Translations under genes and position numbers: made by a program
The notes under the pieces: generated by a model
What the model was told of the DNA's origin: nothing
The model's database searches: none
The model's input: the letters and a program-made list of their open reading frames with translations, nothing else
In this document: positions 7,718 to 16,925 of the stretch, piece by piece
Layout of the letters: every line of letters starts with the position of its first letter
Position numbering within the stretch: the stretch's first letter is position 1
Assembly: GCA_963850605.1 (NCBI GenBank)
Contig: CAWKLX010000006.1
Coordinates: 1 to 64,000, forward strand
Length of the DNA: 64,000 nt
Direction of reading: 5' to 3'
DNA from: BOG-908 sp963850605
GTDB lineage: Bacteria; Pseudomonadota; Alphaproteobacteria; Acetobacterales; Acetobacteraceae

Positions 7718-9607
7718 CTATGGGGTTGGAAAGTTGAGGCGGCGTTCGACGTCTGCGTATTGACGTGTGCCGCGGATCGGCGCCAGCAGCGGATCTGATT
7801 TCATCATCACCAGGCCTGTATCGTGTAGACGATAGGCCGTGTCCAACCAGCGCAACGCGACGTCCGGTTGGTTCCATTGAGCGTAGAGCTCTGCATACTG
7901 AAATGCACCGTTATCGCCCAGCATTGTGTGCAGCGCCATATATTGGGACGCCGCTTCGTCACCTCGGCCCATACCGTGTAGCGCCAGCGCCCTGCAGAGG
8001 GTGGCACGCCATGCCGAACCGCGATCACAGTGGTTCAAGGCGCTCGCATAATCGTGCCGATCAAGGGCGATGGCGACCTCAAGAGCGTCGGCGCCGTGTA
8101 TGTCACCGAGGATGCGGGCGCGGCGGAGCGCCGCCTGTGCCTCATCGTCGCGGTGCGCGGCGAGCAGGATGCTGGCCAAAGTGTCGTATGTTCCAGCGGT
8201 CAGCGGGTCCGATGCAGCGGCCTGCTCGGCGGCTCGCGCCGCCGCGTCCGGGCGGCCGAACTGGACCTGCGCCAGCGCGAAAGCCAAGGTGATCTGCGCA
8301 TCGCCCGGCGCGAGATTGTGCGCGAGCGCGATCTCTCGGTCGGCAGCCGCGAAATCCTGCACCGACATCAGCGCGGCACCGAGTGCCAGGTGCGCAAGGC
8401 CAAGGTTGGGAGCAAGGCGCACGGCGTTCCTTGCCTCGGCGATTGTGTGATCGAGACGCTCGCGCACGAGGGCCACGTCGGAGGTAGAATCGCTATTGGC
8501 GACCACCAGCAGAGCTTGGGCGCGTCGGGCCCGGGCTAGCGCGAATGACGGGTCTGCTGCGATGGCACGGTCGAAGGAGAGCACAGCGAGTCTCAGTCCT
8601 GCCGTGTCGCCTGCCGAGTTCGCAAGTTTTGTACCATGCAGATAGGCGTCGAATGCCGCTCCGTTGGCTGTGCCGCCAGCCATGAGCCGACCGGCGTCTC
8701 CTCCCAGCAGCGTCACCTGGAGCGTCTCGGCGATTTTGGTGGCGATCTCCGTCTGCGTCTGAAGCATATCGCCGGTGGTGCGATCATAGTCGGCCGTCCA
8801 CAGCGTGTAGCCGGACGATGTGTCGATCAGCGATGCGGTGATGCGCACGCGTTCGCCAGCACGTCGCACACTGCCTTCCAGCAAGGACGCGACATGGAGC
8901 CGCCGGCCAATGTCGCCAGCAATGACCTTGCTGTCGCGCAAGGCGAAGGCGGACGTACGGGCCGCCACGTGCAACGTACCAATCCGGCCTAGCGCGCCCG
9001 TCATTTCTTCCGCGATGCCGTCCGAAAGATAGCTCTGCGCAGCGTCGCCGGTCAGATTTCCGAAAGGCAGAACGGCAATTGAGTTTGGCGGCCCAAAGTC
9101 GCCCGGCGCGACTGGCGCCGAAAGCCGCCAAGCGGCGACCAAGGCGAGCACGGCAACCACGGCCACGCACCAGGTGACCACGCCCGCGCGAGAAGCGCGG
9201 GGGCGTTTATGGGTGGCAATGGCGGCCAATGGGGCAGCTTCCACCGGCTCGGCCGTCACCGTCGCGGCAAAGCGATAGCCGTGTGTCGGTACGGTGACGA
9301 TCATTCGCTCGGTGCCGCTTCCGTCGCGAAGGGCGCGGCGCAGGGCGAAGATCGTTTGTTTGATGTTTGCTCCCTCGACTGCGCGGCCCCGCCACACCTC
9401 GCGCAGCAATTCCTCATGTCCCACGACGCGCTCGGCATTGGCCACGAGATGAAGCAATGTGTCGAACAAGCGCGGCGGCAGGCCGGCCGGTGCGCCGTCC
9501 TGCAGGAGCGACCGCGTGACCGGGTCAAGCCGGTAACGACCGAATGCGTAGACGAAACGCTCGTTCGATGACACGTCCATTGTGTCAATCCAATCCTGCA
9601 CGTCCAA
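7718..9607 (-). CDS. Winged-helix (OmpR/CadC-type) regulator with TM segment and TPR domain
   Basis: Large one-component regulator of 629 residues. An N-terminal Trans_reg_C winged helix covers about residues 18-115 (FGRYRLDPVTRSLLQDG, ending in TVPTHGYRFAA). A single transmembrane segment lies near residues 142-163. Next comes a FlgO/adenylate-cyclase-associated type domain starting at SIAVLPFGNLTGD, with YLSDGIAEEMT and LEGSVRRAGERVRI. The C-terminal half is made of TPR-like helices (ALARARRAQALL, LAHLALGAALM). It resembles CadC/ToxR-type membrane-anchored regulators. It diverges from the GloVer-repeat gene, which may be its target. A second possible start is the ATG at 9580. Confidence 0.85.
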   Translation of the reverse strand: MDVQDWIDTMDVSSNERFVYAFGRYRLDPVTRSLLQDGAPAGLPPRLFDTLLHLVANAERVVGHEELLREVWRGRAVEGANIKQTIFALRRALRDGSGTERMIVTVPTHGYRFAATVTAEPVEAAPLAAIATHKRPRASRAGVVTWCVAVVAVLALVAAWRLSAPVAPGDFGPPNSIAVLPFGNLTGDAAQSYLSDGIAEEMTGALGRIGTLHVAARTSAFALRDSKVIAGDIGRRLHVASLLEGSVRRAGERVRITASLIDTSSGYTLWTADYDRTTGDMLQTQTEIATKIAETLQVTLLGGDAGRLMAGGTANGAAFDAYLHGTKLANSAGDTAGLRLAVLSFDRAIAADPSFALARARRAQALLVVANSDSTSDVALVRERLDHTIAEARNAVRLAPNLGLAHLALGAALMSVQDFAAADREIALAHNLAPGDAQITLAFALAQVQFGRPDAAARAAEQAAASDPLTAGTYDTLASILLAAHRDDEAQAALRRARILGDIHGADALEVAIALDRHDYASALNHCDRGSAWRATLCRALALHGMGRGDEAASQYMALHTMLGDNGAFQYAELYAQWNQPDVALRWLDTAYRLHDTGLVMMKSDPLLAPIRGTRQYADVERRLNFPTP

Positions 9608-9778
9608 AGCTGCAGCTATGGCACAGCTGCGCGTCAGCGTCTTGGGCCTGTCGTATACGAACAGCGAAGCCGCTGATGTTGTTCGATTTAACCAATTCTG
9701 ACAAAAGCTGACTTGCCGCGCTACCTAGGGTGGGGCGGTCTCTCCACGTCGCCGCACAGGCGCGGGGAGGATCGGAAA

Positions 9779-11059
9779 ATGGTGAAGACATGGATCTTGC
9801 GGACGACGCTTGCAGGCGCGCTTTCGCTTGGAGGCGCGATTTCGCTTGGCGGCGCGCTTTCGCTTGTATCGGCCGTCGCGTTCTGCGCGGAAGCTCCGGC
9901 GGGATATACGAAGCTTCACGACTTTACAGCGTCTCAAGGTGCGCGGCCCAACTCTGGCGTGGTCACGGACGCGGCGGGCAACGTCTATGGTACGCTGGCA
10001 CTCGGAGGCCCAGAGAAGGCCGGCACGATCTACCGGCTCGACCGCCACGGCGTGCTGACCGTGCTCTACGCATTTCACGGCGTGCCGGACGGACGCATCC
10101 CGGACTCTGCGCCGATACTCGACCAGGCCGGCAATCTTTACGGCACGACCGGGTATGGCGGCGCTCAGGATTCAGGCGCCGTTTGGAGGCTGTCGCCGCC
10201 AAGGTTTAGCGGAGGCGTCTGGACCGAGACTATTCTGCACAGCTTCGGCGCCGGGAACGATGGCGCGACGCCTCAGGCGCGGTTGCTCGAGGGCGCTGAC
10301 GGCACGCTCTACGGCACCACCGTTTTCGGCGGCACAACTGGCAACGGCACTGTCTATGCACTGCAGCCAACAGGCGGGGCTGCTTATACCGAGACAGTAC
10401 TCTATGATTTTCAAGGCGGCCTGACCGACGGTGCCAATCCTGTGGCGGGTCTTCTCGCCGATAATCAGGGGGGGTTCTACGGCACGACGGCGGGCGGCGG
10501 CGTGGGTGCCAATGGCGGCAACGGGACCGTCTTCCACCTCACTCGATCAGGAGGGAGCTTCGCGAACACGACCCTGCATTTCTTCCAGGGCGCACCGGCC
10601 GACGGTGCCGGAACCTTCAGCCAGCTCGTCGCCGATCCGAACGGCGTCCTGTACGGAACCACTTTCCTGGGCGGCAGCCGCAACGCCGGGACGGCTTTCG
10701 CGGTGGCACCGGGTGGGCAGGAGACGGTAATCGCCAATTTTGGCGGTGCGCGCGGCCGCTTCCCGTATTGCGGGCTGCTGTTCGGTGCGGCGGGCGATCT
10801 TTGGGGTACGACCTACGATGGGGGCACGGATGGCAAGGGCACCGTGTTCAAGCTGACGCCGCCTGGGCCGGGCGCAAGCCTGTGGTCCGAACAGGTTGTC
10901 TGGAGCTTCGCCGGTGCTCCGGACGGCAGCCACAGCTACGCAACGCTCGCCCCGGGACGAGCAGGCACGCTCGTCGGCACGACGTTCAGGGGCGGAGCAA
11001 CCAATCACGGCACAGTGTTCGAGGTTCAATCCGGCGGCACCGTCACCGCCGAACCGTGA
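9779..11059 (+). CDS. Secreted GloVer-repeat (tandem repeat) protein
   Basis: Exported protein of 426 residues with a signal peptide of about 40 residues. The mature part has at least seven repeats built on the pattern LYGTT-GG-GTV, for example LYGTTGYGGAQDSGAV, LYGTTVFGGTTGNGTV and LWGTTYDGGTDGKGTVF. This is the repeat named GloVer in choice-of-anchor proteins; it probably forms a beta-propeller-like solenoid. No catalytic motif or C-terminal anchor is evident. The ATG at 9779 has a GGGGAGG ribosome site 10 bases upstream, so it is preferred over 9713. Function is unknown; surface location is likely. Confidence 0.85.
   Translation: MVKTWILRTTLAGALSLGGAISLGGALSLVSAVAFCAEAPAGYTKLHDFTASQGARPNSGVVTDAAGNVYGTLALGGPEKAGTIYRLDRHGVLTVLYAFHGVPDGRIPDSAPILDQAGNLYGTTGYGGAQDSGAVWRLSPPRFSGGVWTETILHSFGAGNDGATPQARLLEGADGTLYGTTVFGGTTGNGTVYALQPTGGAAYTETVLYDFQGGLTDGANPVAGLLADNQGGFYGTTAGGGVGANGGNGTVFHLTRSGGSFANTTLHFFQGAPADGAGTFSQLVADPNGVLYGTTFLGGSRNAGTAFAVAPGGQETVIANFGGARGRFPYCGLLFGAAGDLWGTTYDGGTDGKGTVFKLTPPGPGASLWSEQVVWSFAGAPDGSHSYATLAPGRAGTLVGTTFRGGATNHGTVFEVQSGGTVTAEP
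9814..9867 (+). repeat. Three 18-bp tandem repeats inside a signal-peptide coding region
   Basis: Units AGGCGCGCTTTCGCTTGG (9814-9831), AGGCGCGATTTCGCTTGG (9832-9849) and CGGCGCGCTTTCGCTTGT (9850-9867) follow each other without gaps. They encode GALSLG, GAISLG and GALSLV within the hydrophobic core of the GloVer protein's signal peptide. Copy-number change by slippage would stay in frame. Confidence 0.9.
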
Positions 11060-11255
11060 CAACATGGGAAGGAGGGTCCGCGACTGACGTGCCAGATGAG
11101 AGCTCGAAACCGCTCAATCCCGATACCACGCGATGCGCCGTCCGGTCCGCCTCATCCGCCGGGATGGCCGCCGCACGGGATTGGCAGCGATGCCACTCCG
11201 CGGCTCACATGGGTCGAATGCAGCAGTCAGCCTCTCCGACTGGGCAATAGAATGC

Positions 11256-11561
11256 CTATCCTGCGCCCTGCGCCTTGCGCACTTCGTCCAGCACTGCCTC
11301 GTGCGTCGCCAGTATACGCCGCAATGTGGGTTTCCCTTTGTCGCTCGCCGCGGCGATGCCCTCGTGCATTTCCTCGATCGCCATCGTCATCTGTTCGGTC
11401 AGACCGGATAGCCGCTCATTGAGCTGCTCGTCGTCGTTATCGAGCTCGGCCGTCCAGATCGCCAGGACACGAGAGATTTCAGTGGCAGCGCGGTTGGGTG
11501 AGACGCCTGCCTGCAAAAGCTTGATGAGCGGGGCCAGGTCGGCAGCAGGGGAGCGGGACAT
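11256..11561 (-). CDS. Small hypothetical helical protein
   Basis: Hypothetical protein of 101 residues, probably all-helical (SPAADLAPLIKLLQAG at the N-terminus, then LNERLSGLTEQMTMAIEEM). There is no signal peptide, membrane segment or known motif. It lies alone, downstream of the ABC-F gene on the same strand but separated from it by a terminator-like hairpin. Coding bias supports it as a gene; its function is unknown. Confidence 0.6.
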   Translation of the reverse strand: MSRSPAADLAPLIKLLQAGVSPNRAATEISRVLAIWTAELDNDDEQLNERLSGLTEQMTMAIEEMHEGIAAASDKGKPTLRRILATHEAVLDEVRKAQGAG

Positions 11562-11629
11562 GCGTGAGACGCTAGCTAAGCGGGCCGTGAATGGCTAGGC
11601 GCCAACAGGCTGCTTTGGGTAGACATACG

Positions 11630-11666
11630 AAAGGCCGCACTTCACCGACATGACAGGGCGGCCTTT
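11630..11666. terminator. Bidirectional terminator hairpin
   Basis: AAAGGCCGC (11630-11638) pairs perfectly with GCGGCCTTT (11658-11666) around a 19-base loop. The A and T flanks suit termination in both directions. It lies downstream of the ABC-F gene (minus strand). Confidence 0.5.
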
Positions 11667-11755
11667 GATCGAGCCCGCAGTGGAACTTGGGCTCGAGATG
11701 ACAGAGGTTGGGCAAGCGCAAGATATAGGCCCGGACCGCAGTTCTGAGTTTTGAA

Positions 11756-13405
11756 TCAGCCTGAACGGGCGCCGATAGTTCTCCTGCTCTTCGCTCGCTT
11801 CTCCCTCGCGACCGCCTGGGACGGTGCCGCGGTTCCGCCGCGGGCGCTCTCGATGACAAAGCGGGCGTAGTCGTCCATGTCGCCATCGAACGGCACTACG
11901 CTGTTGTCCGCCGCTAGCCACAGCCGGTCGGCCACAAGCTCCATCAGCGATCGGTCGTGGGTGATCAGGATCACCGCGCCCTCGTAAGTGTTGAGAGCGT
12001 CGAGCAGGGCGCGCCGGCTGTCGATGTCCAGATGGTTGGTGGGCTCGTCCAGGATGAGCAGGTGGGGTGCGGCCATCGCCACCAAATTGAGGAGCAGCCG
12101 GGCGCGCTCGCCGCCCGACAGCGCCTCCACCGTGGTATTCTGCTTGTCGAAGCCGATGCCGAACGTTGCAAGGCGCGAGCGGTGCGACTGGTCGCTGTCT
12201 TGCGGTCGCGTTTCGCGCATGATGTCGAGCGGCGTGTGGGCCGGGTTCATCGCCTCGATCTGGTGCTGGTGGAACCAGCCCACCTCCATGCGCGAGGATC
12301 GGGTGACCTGCCCGGTTCGCGCCATCAGCGCGCCGGCCGCCATCTTGGCGAAGGTGGACTTGCCAGCGCCGTTCACCCCCAACAGCCCGATGCGATCATC
12401 GAGATCGAGCCGGAGGTCGAGCCCGCGCAGCACCGCCGGGTCGTCGCCATAAGCGATCTCCACCCCCTCCAGCCGCATCAAAGGCGGCGGGAGCGGCCTG
12501 GCCGGCGAGGGCAGGAAAAACGGCGCCACCCGCTCCTCGATTGTCGCCGCCACCGGCTCCATCTTGGCCAGCCGCTTCATCCGGCTCTGCGCTTGCGCGG
12601 CCTTCGAGGCTTTTGCCTTGAAGCGGTCCACGAAAGATTGCAGGTGAACCCGCTCGGCGTCCTGTTTGGCGCGCGCCGCCGATTGCAGGCGGAGCTTCTC
12701 CGCGCGCTGCTTCTCGAAGCTGTCGTATCCGCCAGTGTAGAGCTCCAGTTTCCGCTCGGAAACATGCAATATGAAATCCACCGAGTTATTGAGCAGCTCC
12801 CGGTCGTGCGAGATGATCAGCGCCGAATGCGGATAGCGCGCCAGCCGTGCTTCCAGCCACAGCGCCCCTTCCAAGTCGAGGTAGTTGGTCGGTTCGTCCA
12901 GCAGCAGCAGGTCGGGCGACGAGAATAACGCCGCTGCCAGCGCCACGCGCATGCGCCAGCCGCCCGAGAACGCGCTCATCGGCCGGGCGAAATCGGCTGT
13001 CGAAAAGCCCAGCCCATGCAGGATTTCCGCCGCCCGCGCCGGTGCGGTATCAGCGTCGATGTCCATCAGCCGGCTCCAGATGTCGCCCATAGCTTCCGGC
13101 TCGGCAGTTTCCAGAGATGTCATCAGCTGGGCGCGTTCCGTGTCGGCCGCGAGAATGGTGTCAAGCAGGCTTATCGGGGTTGCCGGGTGTTCCTGGTCCA
13201 CAGTGCCCATGCGGGCGGATTTCGGGATGGAGATCTCGCCGCTGTCGGGCGTCAACTCGCCCTTAATCAGCTTGAACAGGGTCGACTTGCCGACTCCATT
13301 GCGTCCTACCAGCCCGACTTTGGACGGGTTGGGCAGGGATGCGGAGGCGCGCTCGAAGAAGCGGCGCCCCCAGGCGTTGAGAGTAAGATTGTCTATCTGC
13401 AGCAT
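11756..13405 (-). CDS. ABC-F family ATP-binding protein
   Basis: Soluble ABC-F ATPase of 549 residues with two nucleotide-binding domains. The first Walker A is GRNGVGKST (about residue 34), with signature FSGGWRMRVALA. The second Walker A is GVNGAGKST and the second signature LSGGERARLLL, each followed by LLDEPTN(Y/H)LD. The inter-domain P-site linker contains KAKASKAAQAQSRMKRL. The family (Uup, EttA, YheS, YbiT) acts on the ribosome to relieve stalled states; this one looks like the YheS/Uup type. It is not a transporter, as there are no membrane segments. The gene stands alone. Confidence 0.9.
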   Translation of the reverse strand: MLQIDNLTLNAWGRRFFERASASLPNPSKVGLVGRNGVGKSTLFKLIKGELTPDSGEISIPKSARMGTVDQEHPATPISLLDTILAADTERAQLMTSLETAEPEAMGDIWSRLMDIDADTAPARAAEILHGLGFSTADFARPMSAFSGGWRMRVALAAALFSSPDLLLLDEPTNYLDLEGALWLEARLARYPHSALIISHDRELLNNSVDFILHVSERKLELYTGGYDSFEKQRAEKLRLQSAARAKQDAERVHLQSFVDRFKAKASKAAQAQSRMKRLAKMEPVAATIEERVAPFFLPSPARPLPPPLMRLEGVEIAYGDDPAVLRGLDLRLDLDDRIGLLGVNGAGKSTFAKMAAGALMARTGQVTRSSRMEVGWFHQHQIEAMNPAHTPLDIMRETRPQDSDQSHRSRLATFGIGFDKQNTTVEALSGGERARLLLNLVAMAAPHLLILDEPTNHLDIDSRRALLDALNTYEGAVILITHDRSLMELVADRLWLAADNSVVPFDGDMDDYARFVIESARGGTAAPSQAVAREKRAKSRRTIGARSG

Positions 13406-13424
13406 CGGCGCGTTCTAGACGGTG

Positions 13425-14030
13425 TTATGCACCCTTTACCAGGGCGGCTGCGTGCTTGAGCATATATCCGACGAGAGCGACGACATGCAGCCTTGGGAGA
13501 ATTTCGGCGTATCGCTCGTAAACTTTCACCAGCCGTCGGCAACGCGTGGCCCAGGCGAACGATCGCTCGACGACCCAGCGACGCGGCAGCAGCACAAAGC
13601 CGCGCTTGGCTTCCGGCAATTTTGACCATTTCGAGGCGGCTTCCCTCAGCTGCGGCAGCTTGCGCCACCGCCTCACGATCTCCAACGTTGGCTGGCATCA
13701 CGTGCAACGCCAGAAGATGACCGAGCGTATCGACCGCCAGGTGAACCCTCGACCCGCGCTTGCATTTGGCACCTTCATAGCCCGCACGAGGACCGTTTTC
13801 CGGGTTGGAGCGCAGCGCTCGGCTGTCGATGATAGCGGCCGTCGGCTCCTCCTGTCGGCCAGATGCCAGACGCAGAAGAGCCCGCAGATCTCACGCCAGG
13901 TCCTCGAAACATCCAGCCTCAAGCCAACCATGTGTCTATTGATACACTGTATGCCGCGGCGGAAGGTCGTTCCGCATCGCGCGCCAGGCGAGCCGCCAAT
14001 AAGCGGCCCGGAACGCGTGCGGTTGGTTCA
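13425..14030 (-). pseudogene. IS5-family transposase remnant with stops, deletion and frameshift
   Basis: Reading the minus strand, family landmarks appear in order: RNDLPPRHTVYQ, a TAG, GCFEDLA, a TGA, DLRALLRLASG, AAIIDSRALRSNPE, GPRAGYEGAKCKRGSRVH, AVDTLGHLLALHVMPAN, LEMVK, LPEAKRGFVLLPRRWVVERS and a C-terminal YMLKHAAAL. There are two premature stops and a loss of about 25 residues after DREAVAQ. An extra A in the AAAA run between LEMVK and LPEAKRG shifts the frame. It abuts a LysR gene that has lost its N-terminus. Confidence 0.85.
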
Positions 14031-14120
14031 GCCGACGTTTGCGATTAGAAAATCGCTGATGCCGCACCGATCTCGCGGGCGTGGGTTTCCAGTGCGAACT
14101 GGCCCGTATCGAAGAAGCGG

Positions 14121-14819
14121 ATGTCGGCCTTCGGCGATCTCGACGAGGCCGAGCGCGCGGCGGCGGGCGAATATCAAGCGCCGCGCGGCGAGATGCTGGT
14201 GACGGCACCGATCAAACTTGGCCAGTTGCACATGCTGCCGATCGTGCTCGAGATCCTCCGCGCATTCCCCCAAGTGAATGTCAGGTTGGTTCTCGCCGAT
14301 CATGTGATCGATCTGATTGAAAATCATGTCGATGTGGCGGTGCGAAACGGCCGGTTGCCCGACAGCAATCTCGTGGCATTGCGTGTGGGGCAAATCCGGT
14401 GGGTCAGTTGCGCCAGTCCCGCCTATCGGGCGCGACGCGGAACGCCCGTTACGCCGATCGATCTCATGGGGCACGATTGCCTTGCCCTCGAGGGACTGCA
14501 GGCGGCGCGGACCTGGACCTTCGGTCCAGGCCTTGATAACGGGCCGATCGATATCCGCCCGCGTCTCGCGCTCAGCACAGCCGGCGGGTTGATCGAGTCG
14601 GCGGTGGCAGGGTTCGGCGTGGTGCGCATGACCTCCTATCAAGCGGCGGCAGCGCTCCGCGATGGCCGGTTGGAAGCAATCCTTGCGGCCTATGTGCCCG
14701 AGCCAATGCCAGTGCATCTGGTGCATACCGGCCCGCCGCTGCTGCCGTTAAAGCTGCGCGCTTTTCTCGATTTCGCTACGCCCCGACTGGAAGCGTCGCT
14801 TGCGGCACTGCCTGCCTGA
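14121..14819 (+). pseudogene. LysR-family regulator, truncated (substrate-binding half only)
   Basis: About 232 residues of a LysR protein of the crgA-like type: GDLDEAERAAAGEY, the start of the effector domain MLVTAPIKLGQLHMLPIV, then DVAVRNGRLPDSNLVALRVG and a C-terminal LKLRAFLDFATPRLE. The N-terminal winged HTH (about 60 residues) is absent; the DNA upstream is IS5-like. It therefore cannot bind DNA as a normal LysR protein. It converges on a carboxymuconolactone decarboxylase-family gene. Confidence 0.8.
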
Positions 14820-14882
14820 CCACTGATAGTGCAGGGCACGAGCAGCCGGCGCCGCCGCCGGCAATCACTTCGGCGCGGGGAA

Positions 14883-15455
14883 CTACGCCGCGGCGCGGGT
14901 CGAGCCGGGCTTTGTCCACTCGGCCCCCTTCATGAACGGATCGAGCTGAGTGTGGACGATGTGGTTGGTGTAGTTCGACAGCAGTTTGGTGCCTGCGCCG
15001 AGCACCACTTCGAGCACGTTCTGCTGCGTGTAACCGGCGGCGAGGAAGGCTTCGGTCGCCGCGTCGCCAACGAAGCCGCGCTCGCGGACGACGCGCCCTG
15101 CGAACACGTGCAGCGCCTCGAGCCTGGCGTCGGGAATGGCGGTGCCGCCGCGGATCGCCTGCACCACCGCCTCGTCGATCTTCTGCATCTTGGCCAGCAT
15201 CGTGTGACCGGCCATGCAATAATGGCACTCGTTCTCGTAATTGGCAGTCAGATAGACGACCTGCTGCTCCGTCGGCGACAGGCTGGTCTTCGAGAACAGT
15301 TCCCACAATGCGGTGTAGCCGGCGAGCAATTCGGGGCTGGTCGCCATGTTGGCCTGCAAATTCGGCACGAAGCCGAACGCGCCGCGGACGGCGGCGAGCG
15401 TCGCTCTGGAGGCTTCGGGCGCGCTGTCGGCCGTGTGGACTGTGAACTTGGTCAT
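14883..15455 (-). CDS. Carboxymuconolactone decarboxylase / AhpD-like family protein
   Basis: Protein of 190 residues from the CMD/alkylhydroperoxidase-like family. The redox-type motif ENECHYCMAGH is present (Glu-x-x-Cys-x-x-Cys-x-x-x-His, about residues 78-88), as in AhpD peroxidases rather than true decarboxylases. A FGFVPNLQANMA segment at about residues 27-38 is typical of the uncharacterised peroxidase-related branch. Likely role: thiol-dependent peroxide removal. It converges on the truncated LysR gene, whose intact form may once have been linked to it. Confidence 0.85.
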   Translation of the reverse strand: MTKFTVHTADSAPEASRATLAAVRGAFGFVPNLQANMATSPELLAGYTALWELFSKTSLSPTEQQVVYLTANYENECHYCMAGHTMLAKMQKIDEAVVQAIRGGTAIPDARLEALHVFAGRVVRERGFVGDAATEAFLAAGYTQQNVLEVVLGAGTKLLSNYTNHIVHTQLDPFMKGAEWTKPGSTRAAA

Positions 15456-15558
15456 GATTGAACCCTTTCAACGAAGTTTCGCGAAGCGCGGATCGTTCCG
15501 TGTGACTGAAACTAGGCAAGCTGGTGCGCGGCGATAACGCAGCGCGTCCGATCAGCAG

Positions 15559-16008
15559 TCATTCCCCGATGGAATAGTGGGCCTGGCTATGGCTTCGCGA
15601 CGACGGCCACCAACCGGCAGGCCGAGGGGGGCGCATATCCGGCCGCACGTGTGCTAGCCGACGTTCGACCCAACGCTGAACACAGGTCAGGCCCCAATGC
15701 GTGTAAGCTCGGACGAATCTAGGCGATGTCGGGATCAAGGCGTTTGCCCGCGACTCGATGATTGCATTTAGCCATTGGGAGAACGACGCTGCGGGACCAT
15801 ACGTATGCCGAACACTATGGACCGTCGTGAGTACGTCGGCGACAAAGGTTTGTATTCGTTCTTCACCCAGGCCGTAGGGCGCCGCGCACTGCCGTGCCCG
15901 TGCGGCCGCTTCACGCAACACTATCCTGTATGCGATACAATTTCCACCCTGGGCGGACGACATGGCTGCTGAGAGGAACTCACAGCTTGGGGGTGCCCGT
16001 CTGGTCAT
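15559..16008 (-). CDS. Possible degenerate sigma-70 region 2-like protein
   Basis: Open frame of 149 residues. Its middle part, FVADVLTTVHSVRHTYGPA followed by SFSQWLNAIIESRANAL, resembles region 2 of alphaproteobacterial ECF sigma factors (core pattern: VLL-TVH-VRHTYDP, then W-AI). The region 4 HTH is missing and the C-terminus is Pro/Arg-rich and odd, so this may be a decayed or shifted sigma gene. The ATG at 16008 overlaps the stop of the PfpI gene (ATGA), consistent with coupling; an internal ATG at 15963 is also possible. Confidence 0.4.
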   Translation of the reverse strand: MTRRAPPSCEFLSAAMSSAQGGNCIAYRIVLREAAARARQCAAPYGLGEERIQTFVADVLTTVHSVRHTYGPAASFSQWLNAIIESRANALIPTSPRFVRAYTHWGLTCVQRWVERRLAHVRPDMRPPRPAGWWPSSRSHSQAHYSIGE

Positions 16009-16667
16009 GCCAGCTCGGTCCGATTCCGAACGAATAGTCCCGCGGCCTGTTTGCGCACGCTATCGACAAGCTCGGGTCGCGCTTGCTCTGGGCTACCCGC
16101 TGCAAAAGGCGGCCGCGGATCGTATTCGAGGACGAGTTGGATCATTTCGGCCGCATCCTGTCCGGCGATGATGGCAGCGAGCGACAGGGCAAGATCGATG
16201 CCGGACGTCACCCCGCCACCAGTGTGATACTTGCCGTCGCTTACGATGCGCTTGCTCACCGGTGTCGCGCCGGACGCCCATAGCTGCTCGCGGAATGCCC
16301 AGTGGCACGCAGCCTCGCGCCCTTGGAGCAGCCCTGCGGCACCCAGGATGAGTGATCCCGTGCAAACGGACATGACAAACCTGGCCTTCTCCGCGGATGC
16401 GCGAACAAACGCGAGGATTTGCGGGTCTGAAGCCGCATGGATCGTGCCTGGGCCGCCAGGTATGCAGATCAAGTCGAGCGCTGGTGTATGCGCGAAAGTG
16501 ACGGTGGGCATGATCGACAGGCCGGTGTCGCTCCTGACGGGCGCTGCCGATTTGGCAATCAATTCAGCCCGGCACCCGGGAAGGCGGGCGATCACCTCGT
16601 AAGGACCAGTCAGGTCGAGCTGGGTGAGATCAGGAAAAAGCAGGAACCCGGCCGTGAACCTGCTCAT
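16005..16667 (-). CDS. DJ-1/PfpI family protein (isonitrile hydratase-like)
   Basis: Class I glutamine-amidotransferase-like protein of 220 residues. The nucleophile elbow SVCTGSLILGAAGLLQG carries the Cys at about residue 101. LDLTGPYEVIARLPG near the N-terminus supplies the conserved Asp (about residue 18) seen in InhA-type isonitrile hydratases, and GGGVTSGIDLAL follows. These enzymes hydrate isonitriles to N-formamides; other members are AraC-linked amidase-like proteins. The gene diverges from an AraC regulator at 16926, a very common pairing for this family. Confidence 0.85.
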   Translation of the reverse strand: MSRFTAGFLLFPDLTQLDLTGPYEVIARLPGCRAELIAKSAAPVRSDTGLSIMPTVTFAHTPALDLICIPGGPGTIHAASDPQILAFVRASAEKARFVMSVCTGSLILGAAGLLQGREAACHWAFREQLWASGATPVSKRIVSDGKYHTGGGVTSGIDLALSLAAIIAGQDAAEMIQLVLEYDPRPPFAAGSPEQARPELVDSVRKQAAGLFVRNRTELA

Positions 16668-16925
16668 CCGACTCTGCCCCCTGATGATCGTGCTGTGGTC
16701 CAGTCTACCTTGCTTCCACAGGTGGTCTTGTTCCAGACGGCGGTGTCAATCGGCCACAGCGGCAGAAATCGGGGTGCGGGGCACTGCGGTCGGCGGCACC
16801 CATTCACCTGATGGTGGACGTTGCGCAAACTGGCGGCTAGCGTCGAATTCGACGCAATTCAGGACTTTTTGCCACCGCCCGCCGCTCGGGGTTCGAGGAG
16901 CGGTAACGCGAAGAAAGACCTCGGC

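Noticed and set aside
11957..12928. A 323-residue plus-strand frame
   Set aside because: Antisense shadow of the ABC-F gene, Gln/Arg-rich.
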